Assembly (NCBI GenBank): GCA_964371615.1
Contig: CAYJMS010000003.1
Span: 62,001 to 126,000 of the forward strand
Length of the DNA stretch: 64,000 nucleotides
Source: SpSt-333 sp964371615
Lineage (GTDB): Bacteria; Bacteroidota; Ignavibacteria; UBA10030; UBA8401
Reading direction: 5' to 3'
The notes beneath the pieces are model-generated. The model was not told the DNA's origin. It saw only the letters and a list, made by a program, of their open reading frames with translations, and ran no database searches. Shown in pieces: positions 31,665-40,178 of the stretch (position 1 is the stretch's first letter; every line of letters starts with the position of its first letter). The translations under genes and the position numbers were made by a program.

Positions 31665-31682
31665 AGGGATTGGGGAGCACGT

Positions 31683-32993
31683 ATGAAGAACTGCATCGGC
31701 ATTCGCCGCGAAACGAAAGACAAAACACAGCGCCGTGCGCCGCTGACGCCGGAGCACGTCCGCACGCTGATCCGCGATCATCGTCTGCGTGTGATTGTGC
31801 AGCCGTGGGAAAACCGTGTTTTTTCCGACCGCGAGTATAAACGAGCGGGGGCGGAAATCTCAGAAGACCTTTCGCCGTGTTCCATTATCTTCGGCGTAAA
31901 AGAGGTCGCTCCGTCGCTGCTTCTCCCCGGCAAAGCGTACGTCTTCTTCTCGCATACCGTCAAAGGACAATCGTACAACATGGAAATGTTGCAGACGATC
32001 GTCGACGGAAGGAACACGTTGTTCGATTACGAATTGGTGAAAAATTCCGAGGGAAAACGGCTGATATTTTTCGGTGACTACGCCGGACGAGCGGGTATGA
32101 TCGATTCACTCTGGGCGCTCGGTCAGCGTCTGAAAGCAGAGGGAATCCATACACCGTTTTCCTCGATCCGCTATGCGTCGGAATACCGCCGGCTGCACGA
32201 TGCAAAGGAATCGTTCCTGGAAACAGGGGAACGGATCACCAAAAAAGGTTTGCCGAAGTCCCTGCTGCCGCTCATCGTCGGTTTTACGGGATACGGCAAC
32301 GTCACCAACGGCGCGCTCGAAATGTTCGACCTACTGCCCGTGCATGAAATTGCATCGGAAGATCTCGAACGGTGGTACCGGCGGGGCTGGTACTCGAATA
32401 ATGTTGTGTACAAAGTGCAGTATAAAAAACACGATCTGTACCGTCATAAAGAGAAAAAGGAGTTCGATCTGGATGAGTTCAACACGCATCCCGACCGGTA
32501 TGCCAGCGGACTGGAACCGCATTTGCCGTTCTACACGATGCTGGTCAACGGGATCTACTGGGAACCGCGGTATCCGCGCATCGTGACAAAGAGGGCGATC
32601 AAAAATCTTTTCTCAAAGGAACGGAAGCCGCGGCTGAAGGTCATCGGCGACATTACCTGCGATATCGACGGATCGGTGCAGTTGACGGTAAAAGAAACGA
32701 ACCAGGATAATCCCGTGTACGTGTACGAAGCGGCGACCGGCAGGATCAAAGACGGCGTTCGGGGGCGCGGACCGGTGGTACTCTCGGTGGACAAATTGCC
32801 GACGGAGCTTCCGTACGAAGCATCGTACGACTTCGGAACGGCATTGCTTCCGTTCGTTCCGCATCTCGCACGGCACGATTATTCCCGCCCTGTGCCAGTT
32901 GACGCCCTTCCACGAGAATTTCGCGACGCAATGATCGTCCGCCGCGGACGCTTGACGAACCGGTTTTCTTATTTGAAGAAACATTTGCCATGA
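31683..32993 (+). CDS. Lysine-ketoglutarate reductase domain protein (saccharopine-forming)
   Basis: The ATG at 31683 follows a GGGGAG ribosome site. The 436-residue protein begins IGIRRETKDKTQRRAPLTPEHV, the signature of the alanine dehydrogenase/LOR family. It has the central SLWALGQRLKAEG and GFTGYGNVTNGALEMFDLLP blocks typical of LOR/SDH proteins. The known reaction condenses lysine and 2-oxoglutarate to saccharopine with NADPH. The next gene, 22 bases on, encodes the matching saccharopine dehydrogenase, so the two separate proteins correspond to the halves of the eukaryotic bifunctional LKR/SDH. Confidence 0.9.
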   Translation: MKNCIGIRRETKDKTQRRAPLTPEHVRTLIRDHRLRVIVQPWENRVFSDREYKRAGAEISEDLSPCSIIFGVKEVAPSLLLPGKAYVFFSHTVKGQSYNMEMLQTIVDGRNTLFDYELVKNSEGKRLIFFGDYAGRAGMIDSLWALGQRLKAEGIHTPFSSIRYASEYRRLHDAKESFLETGERITKKGLPKSLLPLIVGFTGYGNVTNGALEMFDLLPVHEIASEDLERWYRRGWYSNNVVYKVQYKKHDLYRHKEKKEFDLDEFNTHPDRYASGLEPHLPFYTMLVNGIYWEPRYPRIVTKRAIKNLFSKERKPRLKVIGDITCDIDGSVQLTVKETNQDNPVYVYEAATGRIKDGVRGRGPVVLSVDKLPTELPYEASYDFGTALLPFVPHLARHDYSRPVPVDALPREFRDAMIVRRGRLTNRFSYLKKHLP

Positions 32994-33015
32994 CCATCGG
33001 AACGGACTCTATGAT

Positions 33016-34362
33016 ATGAAACGAATCCTGATTCTCGGCGCCGGACAAAGCACCGGCTATCTTGTCGACTATCTTCTCCGAAAATCGCAGGAGAAGGAAT
33101 ATTTTCTTACCGTCTGCGACCGTAATCTGGAAACTGCGCAGCGGCTCATCGGCGACCATCAGAATGCGCAGGCGCTGGAATTCGACGCCAACGATGCGGC
33201 GACACGCGCCAGTCTTCTCTCGCAATCGAACATCGTCGTCAACATGCTCACGCGGCCGTTCCAGTATCCCGTAGCCATCGACTGCCTGAACGCCGGTGTA
33301 CCGATGATCACCGCGTCATACGAAGATCCGAAAGTTCATTCGCTGCATAACGACGTTGTGAAGAAAGGGTTGCTCTTCCTCAACGAAATGGGGCTGGATC
33401 CCGGCATCGACCATATGGTCGCCATGCAGACGATCTCGTCGGTCAGAAGTAGCGGCGGCATCATCGAGAGTTTCCGTTCCTACGGCAGCGGATTGCCGGC
33501 AACGCTCGATCCGCTCAATCCCTTTCATTACGCACTGACGTGGAATCCGCGTAATGTACTGCTCGCCGGTGAGGACGGCGCTATCTTCAAGGAAAACAAC
33601 CGCATTAAAATGCTCCCGTTTCATAAGATCTTCGAACAGACATGGTCGGTGGAGGTGGACGGCATCGGCACCATGGAGGCGTATCCAAACCGCGATTCCA
33701 TCGGATACGGCAAGATTCTCGGGTTGGAATATGCCCATACAATCATTCGCGGAACACTCCGGTATCCCGGCTGGGGGGAAGTCTGGCAGCAGATCATCAA
33801 CCTCGGTATGACGAATGAAACCATCAAGATCCCCGATCTTCCGAATATGACATACCGCGAATTCACCGAAATGTTCCTCCCCGAAGTACACGGTGCAAAA
33901 AAACTTGAACATGATATTGCCGGTTACCTGTACATCAGTCCTACCGGCGAAATAATCAAGAAGTTGAAATGGTTCGGGTTGTTCTCAAAAGATAAAATCG
34001 GCGGCACCGTTACAACTGCAGCGGAAGTGATGATCGATCTGATGAAAAAGAAATTCAAACTTCCCGAGGGAATGAGGGATATGGTGGTGTTGATGCTGGA
34101 GATCGAGGCGAAGTACGAGGCGGATAACGGACGTCGTGAACGGATCCTGCATACGATGATCGAGATCGGCACCGAGCAGCACACCGCGATTGCAAAAACG
34201 GTCGGGCTTCCGGTGGCCATCGGAACGGAACTGATGCTGGAAGGAAAACTTCAGGTTACCGGATGCCACATTCCGATCCATGCGTCGATCTATGAACCGG
34301 TACTGCAGGCGATACGCCAGGAAGGTATTGTTTTCAAACAATTCGCGGAGCCTATTCAATAG
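33016..34362 (+). CDS. Saccharopine dehydrogenase
   Basis: A 448-residue enzyme with an N-terminal Rossmann fold (ILILGAGQSTGYLVDYLL) and the family blocks NMLTRPFQYPVAIDCLNAG, ITASYEDP and NEMGLDPGIDHMVAM. It resembles the C-terminal half of LKR/SDH, which oxidises saccharopine to glutamate and 2-aminoadipate semialdehyde. Translationally close to the reductase upstream (22-base gap), so both steps should be co-regulated, possibly through the palindrome at 31643-31664. The aminoadipate semialdehyde dehydrogenase needed next is not in the window. Confidence 0.93.
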   Translation: MKRILILGAGQSTGYLVDYLLRKSQEKEYFLTVCDRNLETAQRLIGDHQNAQALEFDANDAATRASLLSQSNIVVNMLTRPFQYPVAIDCLNAGVPMITASYEDPKVHSLHNDVVKKGLLFLNEMGLDPGIDHMVAMQTISSVRSSGGIIESFRSYGSGLPATLDPLNPFHYALTWNPRNVLLAGEDGAIFKENNRIKMLPFHKIFEQTWSVEVDGIGTMEAYPNRDSIGYGKILGLEYAHTIIRGTLRYPGWGEVWQQIINLGMTNETIKIPDLPNMTYREFTEMFLPEVHGAKKLEHDIAGYLYISPTGEIIKKLKWFGLFSKDKIGGTVTTAAEVMIDLMKKKFKLPEGMRDMVVLMLEIEAKYEADNGRRERILHTMIEIGTEQHTAIAKTVGLPVAIGTELMLEGKLQVTGCHIPIHASIYEPVLQAIRQEGIVFKQFAEPIQ

Positions 34363-34418
34363 TGATCCGTCTGTGAATTTCGTTTCCTTCCTTTCCCTTT
34401 TAACAGTACATTGACGGT

Positions 34419-35798
34419 ATGAGTAAAATATCTTGCCGCACTCTTCTTCTTTTGTGTTTTATCGTCACCTCCATCCTGAATGCTCAACCGTCACTTGAAA
34501 AAAAGATCGCCGAAATGATCATGGTCGGCTTTTCCGGCACGACCATTCCCGAATCGCTGAAGACCGACCTGACCGTTCGCGGCCTCGGCGGTGTCGTTCT
34601 GTTCGCAGCAAACATCGCTGATCCGCAGCAGGTGCAGACATTGACCGCGCAATTGAAGAACCATTCCGGCGGAACATTATTGATAGCCGTGGATCAGGAA
34701 GGGGGACGGGTCGCACGGCTTTCCGCAAACAACGGATTCACTGCAACATCGTCCGCGTACAAACTCGGCACTCTGATCAATGACGAGGATACGACTCGCG
34801 CAGCGGCGGCAATGATGGCGGGATGGCTGCAGCAAAGCGGATTCACGATCAATTTCGCTCCTGTCGCCGATGTCAGGGTCAATCCGCAGAGTCCCGCTAT
34901 CGGTAAACTTAACCGAAGTTTTTCCGGCAATCCGGATACGGTCAGCCGGCATATTGGATGGTTTATTGAAGAGTTTCACAAGAAGAAAATCGTCACCACG
35001 CTCAAGCATTTTCCCGGCCACGGCAGCGCCGCGACCGATTCACATCTCGGATTCACCGACGTAACGACAACATGGAGCGCGGATGAACTTATTCCGTTCC
35101 GGTACGCCATTGACAACGGTTACGCCGATCTGATCATGACGGGACATCTCTATAACAAGACGATTGATTCGCTCTATCCCGGCTCCCTTTCCCACGCTAC
35201 GGTGACAACATTGCTGCGCGATTCGCTCGGATACAACGGCGCGGTGATCAGCGACGAACTTTTTATGAATGCGATCTCCGCCAATTACGAATTTGACGAT
35301 GCACTGGAATTGTGTGTCAAATCCGGCACCGATATTCTTCTGTTCAACAAAAGCATCTATAACAATAATTCTCTGACGGCGTATGTCGTCAATTCGATCG
35401 CCGGTAAGGTGCACAGCGGCACAATCGCCGAATCGCTCATCGACTCAGCGTACGACCGAATCCAGCGGCTGAAACAGAGCATCACCACCGGAACGCTCTT
35501 TGCGGACGTGCCGGTACCGAAAGAAACAATGCTCTATCCCAATTATCCAAATCCGTTCAACGGTTCCACCACCATCCGGTACACGATCCGGTCCGCTGGA
35601 AATGCGTCCATAACGCTGTTTGATGTATTGGGACGGAATGTCGCAACGATCCTGAACGAGTATCGTCAACCGGGAACATATTCCGCACGAATTCAGATCG
35701 GCAGCGGTGCAATACCCACCCTCCCGTCCGGCGTCTATTTCTACCGCCTGCAGACGGGCATGATGTCCGAAACAAGACGAATGATCTATATACGATAA
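34419..35798 (+). CDS. Glycoside hydrolase family 3 (NagZ-like) with T9SS sorting domain
   Basis: A 459-residue exported protein with a signal peptide ending near residue 23 (SILNAQP). The GH3 N-terminal barrel shows GGTLLIAVDQEGGRVARL, NFAPVADVRVNP and KHFPGHGSAATDSH, the His-containing loop diagnostic of NagZ-type beta-N-acetylglucosaminidases. The nucleophile aspartate is in GAVISDELFM. There is no GH3 C-terminal domain. Instead residues about 375-459 form a type IX sorting domain (YPNYPNPFNGSTTIRYTI ... LPSGVYFYRLQTG). NagZ enzymes are usually cytoplasmic in peptidoglycan recycling, so surface export suggests chitin or murein scavenging. Confidence 0.92.
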   Translation: MSKISCRTLLLLCFIVTSILNAQPSLEKKIAEMIMVGFSGTTIPESLKTDLTVRGLGGVVLFAANIADPQQVQTLTAQLKNHSGGTLLIAVDQEGGRVARLSANNGFTATSSAYKLGTLINDEDTTRAAAAMMAGWLQQSGFTINFAPVADVRVNPQSPAIGKLNRSFSGNPDTVSRHIGWFIEEFHKKKIVTTLKHFPGHGSAATDSHLGFTDVTTTWSADELIPFRYAIDNGYADLIMTGHLYNKTIDSLYPGSLSHATVTTLLRDSLGYNGAVISDELFMNAISANYEFDDALELCVKSGTDILLFNKSIYNNNSLTAYVVNSIAGKVHSGTIAESLIDSAYDRIQRLKQSITTGTLFADVPVPKETMLYPNYPNPFNGSTTIRYTIRSAGNASITLFDVLGRNVATILNEYRQPGTYSARIQIGSGAIPTLPSGVYFYRLQTGMMSETRRMIYIR

Positions 35799-35803
35799 CG
35801 ACT

Positions 35804-36304
35804 ATGAAAACGATATCCGACCTTGCGCAAGAATTTCTCTCTCAAAAGACCATCGCTGTTGTCGGAGTCTCGGCAAAGAAAGAGACACCGGCAAACGCTG
35901 TGTATAAAAAACTGAAGTCTCAACACCGCACCGTCGTGCCGGTAAATCCTCATCTCGAAACGTACGACGGCGATCCGTGCTACCGCGATCTTGGTTCCGT
36001 TCCGGTTTTTGTCGACGCTGTTTTTATCTCGACACGGCCCGAGATCACTGAGCAGATCGTCGAGCAATGCATCGATCGTAAGATTCCCCGTATCTGGATG
36101 CATCACTCCTTCGGAATCCGCGGACCAAAAACCTCGTCCTCTATTTCCAGCGTTTCGCACCGTGCTGTGGAGCGATGCAGAGAGAACAATATCGATGTCA
36201 TCCCCGGCGCCTGCCCGATGATGTTCATCGATCAGGCGGATGGATTTCACAAATTCCTCCGGTGGTTCTTGTCTGCGACGGGAAAACTTACCGTGCGAAC
36301 GTAA
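35804..36304 (+). CDS. CoA-binding domain protein
   Basis: A 166-residue protein of the YccU/CoA-binding Rossmann family, starting five bases after the GH3 stop. Motifs: KTIAVVGVSAKKETPANAVY (nucleotide loop), VVPVNPHLETYDGDPCYRDL, DAVFISTRPE, RIWMHHSFG and a C-terminal GACPMMF. Such single-domain proteins bind CoA or acyl-CoA; their cellular role is poorly defined. About 20 residues longer than typical members. Confidence 0.88.
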   Translation: MKTISDLAQEFLSQKTIAVVGVSAKKETPANAVYKKLKSQHRTVVPVNPHLETYDGDPCYRDLGSVPVFVDAVFISTRPEITEQIVEQCIDRKIPRIWMHHSFGIRGPKTSSSISSVSHRAVERCRENNIDVIPGACPMMFIDQADGFHKFLRWFLSATGKLTVRT

Positions 36305-36791
36305 ATGCATCTGAATTTTTGCATCTCGTAAGGCAACATCAGACATCCTATTGAACGTCTGATATGTTTTTAAAGGTGGGATAAAATATTGTCAGACAGG
36401 AATGTCTGACCTACCTCGGAAAAGAGACTTTGTGATTTTCCTCTTTTTCAATTTAGTCGTTGAGAGCAAGATGATAATGGACTTGTCAAATCTTCCAGAT
36501 TTGACAAGTCTGCAATTAACATCTCGTTGGGAACGAGATGCTATTGCTCTCTCTGCGTTCTTTGCGGCTTTGCGTGAGCATCTTCACTCACTTGCTATTT
36601 CTTATAAAGTGATGTACTTTGCATCTGTCGGCGGCAGGGACAAATGATCGGAGAAAGCGTATGACGTTGCTTTCACGATATTTTACTAAACCTCGTTAAT
36701 TCTCTCACGGAGAATGAACGAGGTTTTTGCGTTTTAAAAAACCATTGTGCGTTGAGAACGCTGACTTCGTAAACAACGAAAGGAGGATCCT
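36305..36791. repeat. Gene-free gap: R5 and R3 hairpins and a terminator-like stem
   Basis: Holds an R5-related 'catcagacat...gtctgatatg' pair near 36337-36366, a perfect GTCAGACA-GGAA-TGTCTGAC hairpin at 36391-36410, an R3 hairpin at 36480-36510 (TCC loop), and a short fragment 'atctcgttgggaacgagat' (36522-36540) of the four-hairpin element found at 43-47 kb. A short ORF at 36402-36647 is made largely of these repeats and is not a gene. Confidence 0.8.
36688..36728. terminator. Strong stem-loop followed by T run
   Basis: Arms AAACCTCGTT-A-ATTCTC and GAGAAT-G-AACGAGGTTT around TCACG, followed by further T residues. It may end a transcript from upstream or attenuate the deacylase gene that starts 64 bases later. 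Confidence 0.65.
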
Positions 36792-37295
36792 ATGATACTT
36801 CAACGATTGAAAGATTTCCTCGACAGCCGGAAGATCAAGTACATGGTCATCCAGCATTCACCGGCATATACTTCTCTGGAAATTGCCGCAATGGCAAAGA
36901 TCCCGGGAAAGGAGATCGCCAAGACGGTGATTGTCACCGCGGACGGAAGAAAAGCGATGGTTGTGGTACCGGCATCGCATATGGTCGATTTCATCTCTCT
37001 GCGCACATTCATGAACGCCGAACAGGTCGAACTCGCCGGCGAGCAGCAGTTCAAGGATCTCTTCCCCGATTGCGAAGTCGGGGCGATGCCGCCGTTCGGT
37101 AATCTGTTCAATCTGGAGGTGATCGTTGCCGACAGTCTTGCGGAAGATGAGATGATCGCATTCAATGCCGGTACACATAAGGAACTGATCAGAATGTCGT
37201 TCCGGGATTTTTCGGAACTGGCGAAGCCGAAGATCACAAAGTGCTCGTTCCCAAAACGGCATGCCATCTCGCGCGAAGCGTGGGATATTCCGTAA
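36792..37295 (+). CDS. YbaK/EbsC-family aminoacyl-tRNA deacylase-like protein
   Basis: A 167-residue protein with a perfect AGGAGG ribosome site. It carries the YbaK/ProRS-insertion fold: IQHSPAYTSLEIAAMAKIPG, then KEIAKTVIVTADG with the catalytic-pocket lysine, MVVVPASHMVDF, GAMPPFGNLF and FNAGTHKELIRMSFRDF. Family members hydrolyse mischarged aminoacyl-tRNA such as Cys- or Ala-tRNA(Pro). Substrate here is not determined. A strong stem-loop precedes it. Confidence 0.9.
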   Translation: MILQRLKDFLDSRKIKYMVIQHSPAYTSLEIAAMAKIPGKEIAKTVIVTADGRKAMVVVPASHMVDFISLRTFMNAEQVELAGEQQFKDLFPDCEVGAMPPFGNLFNLEVIVADSLAEDEMIAFNAGTHKELIRMSFRDFSELAKPKITKCSFPKRHAISREAWDIP

Positions 37296-37554
37296 CAGCG
37301 GCGCACGGCGAACAATTGATCTCTTGTAAGTCGTTACCCTGTGCGTAATTGTATTGCGCGTCGTTATGCCGCTTGCTTTTGGCGCGGGGAAGGTTGACAT
37401 TAATGAAGCACGGTGAGGCATACTGTCTCACCGTGTCTCCAATACATAGACCTGAAAAGTGTGCGGCTGATAGCGGTGGTCCTGTCTCAACAACGATTGA
37501 ATTCACCTCCCGAAATCATTCAGACTGTCAACACGATTCACAAGGAGAACTATC

Positions 37555-37770
37555 ATGACCTTTGTCCCGGTAACGACAGTCACTACCATTCCATCCACCG
37601 CCGGTTCCCGATGCGTCGAATTGATTCATTCAACAGGAGATCCATGCGCGTGGATTGTCCGGATTTCAAAGAAGTTCCTCTGGTTCAGAAGAAATTCTAC
37701 CCGTGTGTGGTTCGCCGATGAGCAGCAGGCGCTGCGGTTCGCGCAGTCAAAAGCGCAGCAGGCCGCATAA
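37555..37770 (+). CDS. Small hypothetical protein (71 aa)
   Basis: Supported by a good AGGAG ribosome site seven bases before the ATG and by GC content matching neighbouring genes. The product is basic in the middle (VRISKKFLWFRRNSTRVWF) and ends in an Ala/Gln-rich helix (ADEQQALRFAQSKAQQAA). No family recognised. A CACGGTGAG/CTCACCGTG hairpin lies about 120 bases upstream (37410-37436). Confidence 0.55.
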   Translation: MTFVPVTTVTTIPSTAGSRCVELIHSTGDPCAWIVRISKKFLWFRRNSTRVWFADEQQALRFAQSKAQQAA

Positions 37771-37794
37771 ACCTTAGATAGAGAAAGCATTATT

Positions 37795-37989
37795 ATGACA
37801 AACGGAGAGTACCAAAAGAAACATCATCGGGGAAGTTCGCCGTCGCACGACGGGGAGTCCGGTGCACCATCCGGAAACGTCTCGTCGGAGGAGTGGAAGA
37901 ATTTGAACATCACTCTCCTTCCGCCGTCATCCCCTGCCGGAAAAACGAATGAAAAACCGAGTGACGAAATACAACGGTTGGAGAAATAA
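37795..37989 (+). CDS. Small hypothetical protein (64 aa)
   Basis: Twenty-four bases after the previous small gene, with a moderate GAGAAAG ribosome site. The product is hydrophilic and rich in Ser, Gly and Pro, suggesting an intrinsically disordered protein. No recognised domain; coding status is moderately supported by spacing only. Confidence 0.42.
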   Translation: MTNGEYQKKHHRGSSPSHDGESGAPSGNVSSEEWKNLNITLLPPSSPAGKTNEKPSDEIQRLEK

Positions 37990-38118
37990 TTTCCATTCTC
38001 ATCGTATTCAACGTGCGAATGTGCTGACGCCGACGTAAATATTTTTCTTGCATCTCCCCCTTTTTTCTGCAAACTTCCATGCAGCATTCCGAATCTCCCG
38101 ACCAATGTATCGACTGCA

Positions 38119-38559
38119 ATGAGCGCTCAATCGCGTAAAAATATCATCGTCTATTTTCTGGCTATTTTCACTGTCGGTGCGTTGTTTTACGCATATTATG
38201 AACGCGACCGTGAGATTATGGAGAAGATCTCCCGTTTCGGAAACCAAACCGATTCCGCAGTAGTAATGAGTACTGAGGATGAGAAACGAATCGCCGCGCA
38301 GTTCTCCGACAGCACGCTGCCGGATTTGAAGCGGCTCGGTTTGATTATTAGTTATAACCGTACCGAGATTGAAACAATCATCACTGTCGCGGGAAAAATT
38401 TGGAATGAGCGGTCATCGTTTTTTAAGGAAAGTTTCCTCACGCAAATTTCGATATACAATAAGGTAAATGGATTTTCCGTAGTGGTAAAAATTCTCGACG
38501 ACGAGACGCATCAGTTGTATGCGCAGATCGTCCCTCCTGATCGGAAAGAGATCTTCTGA
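38119..38559 (+). CDS. Hypothetical protein with N-terminal membrane anchor
   Basis: A 146-residue product. Residues 9-26 (IIVYFLAIFTVGALFYAY) form one transmembrane helix, so the remaining 120 residues should lie in the periplasm. The soluble part is mixed alpha/beta with ISYNRTEIETIITVAGKIWNERS as its most regular helix. No known family recognised. It ends 10 bases before the DUF3795 gene, suggesting co-transcription with the next two genes. Confidence 0.68.
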   Translation: MSAQSRKNIIVYFLAIFTVGALFYAYYERDREIMEKISRFGNQTDSAVVMSTEDEKRIAAQFSDSTLPDLKRLGLIISYNRTEIETIITVAGKIWNERSSFFKESFLTQISIYNKVNGFSVVVKILDDETHQLYAQIVPPDRKEIF

Positions 38560-38569
38560 TTGCACCCCC

Positions 38570-39016
38570 ATGCCCGCAAAATCTCAACAGACCGAAAGAT
38601 CATTCCTCATCGCTCCATGCGGCATGAACTGCGCGCTCTGCATGGCGTTCCAGCGTGATATCAACAAATGTCCCGGCTGTAACGGAAGCAATGCCAATAA
38701 ACCGGTCTATTGTGTGCGGTGCAGAATCAAGCATTGCAAAGAATTGAAGCGCTCCAAAGGGACGTACTGCTTTGAATGCCAGGCATTCCCGTGCAAACGG
38801 CTGCAGCAGCTCGATAAACGATACCGCACGAAATACGGCATGAGCATGATCGACAATCTGCGGTCAATCGAAAAAATCGGAATCGAAAAATTTATACGGC
38901 AGGAACAGCGCCGGTGGAAATGTTCCCATTGCAGTTCTCTTGTCTCCGTCCATCGTCCAGCGTGTCTTTCCTGCGGAACAAAAAAATCCACACCAGTACA
39001 ACGGCGGTTATTATGA
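38570..39016 (+). CDS. DUF3795-type cysteine-rich zinc-binding protein
   Basis: The ATG at 38570 yields 148 residues. The N-terminal APCGMNCALCMAFQRDIN-x-CPGC pattern and CVRCRIKHC, then CFECQAFPCKRLQQLDKRY, match DUF3795 proteins, which have many paired cysteines likely to bind zinc. A C-terminal CSHCSSLVSVHRPACLSCG adds a second zinc-ribbon-like site. Function unknown. Its TGA overlaps the ATG of the following methyltransferase gene (ATGA), indicating translational coupling. Confidence 0.82.
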   Translation: MPAKSQQTERSFLIAPCGMNCALCMAFQRDINKCPGCNGSNANKPVYCVRCRIKHCKELKRSKGTYCFECQAFPCKRLQQLDKRYRTKYGMSMIDNLRSIEKIGIEKFIRQEQRRWKCSHCSSLVSVHRPACLSCGTKKSTPVQRRLL

Positions 39017-39774
39017 AACAATGGTACGAATCATTGTTTACCCATTACGGCAGACAATACGACAATGAAAATTTTACGCAGGGAACGATCGGCGAATGTA
39101 ATTTTATCGAACGTGAAGTTGCATACAATAAAAAGGTGCGTATTCTCGATATCGGCTGCGGCACCGGACGCCATTCCATTGAACTTACCAAACGGGGCTA
39201 CACGGTAACCGGGGTGGATCTCTCCGAATCGATGTTGAGTACTGCAAACGAAAAGGCGGCGGCAGAAGGACTCACTATCGATTTCCGGCAGCACGATGCA
39301 CGAGCGCTCCCCTTCTCCGGCGAATTCGACCTGGCGATCATGCTCTGCGAAGGGGGATTTCCTCTCATGGAGACCGACGAGATGAATTTTGCGATACTGA
39401 AAAGCGCAGCAGCGGCATTGAAACCGAGCGGACTGTTTATTTTCACAACGTTGAACGGACTGTTCCCCCTCTTCCATTCCGTGAAAGATTTTCTTGCGTC
39501 GGCAGCAAAAGAGGGAAACGCAACGTACACGAAGAATACGTTCGATCTGATGACCTTCCGCGACCGCAATATCACCACCGTTACGAATGACCTCGGCGAA
39601 AAAGTGGAATTGGACTGCAACGAACGGTACTATGTCCCCTCCGAAATCACTTGGCTGCTGAAATCACTCGGCTTCGGTACGGTAGAAATCTTCGGAGCGA
39701 AACTCGGCGCATTCAGCAGAAACGATGCACTCACGACGGAGGATTATGAGATGCTGGTGGTTGCACACATCTGA
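39013..39774 (+). CDS. Class I SAM-dependent methyltransferase
   Basis: Starts at ATG 39013, overlapping the previous stop by four bases; 253 residues. Motif I is VRILDIGCGTGRHSIELTKRG, followed by VTGVDLSESML (motif post-I acidic residue) and DFRQHDARALPF. A Rossmann methyltransferase core with an inserted C-terminal beta region (LGEKVELDCNERYYVPSE) is usual for this broad family. Substrate unknown; a small molecule is more likely than DNA because no target-recognition motif is present. Confidence 0.9.
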   Translation: MKQWYESLFTHYGRQYDNENFTQGTIGECNFIEREVAYNKKVRILDIGCGTGRHSIELTKRGYTVTGVDLSESMLSTANEKAAAEGLTIDFRQHDARALPFSGEFDLAIMLCEGGFPLMETDEMNFAILKSAAAALKPSGLFIFTTLNGLFPLFHSVKDFLASAAKEGNATYTKNTFDLMTFRDRNITTVTNDLGEKVELDCNERYYVPSEITWLLKSLGFGTVEIFGAKLGAFSRNDALTTEDYEMLVVAHI

Positions 39775-39835
39775 TGCATACATGGTTATAATCAATTATA
39801 TTCAGAACACATGTAGGCAATGAAATGAGGATTTA

Positions 39836-40015
39836 ATGGGAACCGTTAAAAAAGAATTGCGTGATTCAATTGGCAAAATGTCGGATACCGCAACGATGGA
39901 CGAGATCATGTATCGTTTGTATGTATTGGATAAAATTTCCAAGGGCCGCGATGCGATCAGACAGGGCAAAGTAATCACTGTCGATGAACTTAAGAATGAA
40001 ATGAAGCAGTGGTAA
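39836..40015 (+). CDS. Antitoxin-like small protein (59 aa), apparently without a toxin
   Basis: An ORF with a GAGG ribosome site six bases upstream of ATG 39836. The product has an alpha-helical N-terminus and the sequence YVLDKISKGRDAIRQGKVI followed by TVDELKNEMKQW. This 'helix, x-G-x-x-I/V-s-x-E-E-l' tail ending in W is typical of RelB/Phd-like antitoxins paired with RelE/ParE toxins. No RelE/ParE-like ORF follows in the next 160 bases, so it is either an orphan or its toxin was lost. Confidence 0.6.
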   Translation: MGTVKKELRDSIGKMSDTATMDEIMYRLYVLDKISKGRDAIRQGKVITVDELKNEMKQW

Positions 40016-40178
40016 TTTTAAATCTTCGAAAATTCACTACAAGCGGAATTTATCCCCCGAAAAAATCGCACGTAAAGATTGATTTTTTCCCCTTGCATCT
40101 CCGATAAATTTCAGCAAACTTCTTCTCACATGTTTTCCATCCTAAACAATTGTCAACACATAACTAAGGAGATCTCTG

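Noticed and set aside
36402..36647. 81-codon plus-strand ORF
   Set aside because: Its sequence is mostly an R3 hairpin and other dispersed repeats; there is no sensible protein character.
32340..40000. tRNA or rRNA genes
   Set aside because: I looked for T-loop and acceptor patterns here and in other gaps and saw none convincing; a covariance-model scan would be decisive.
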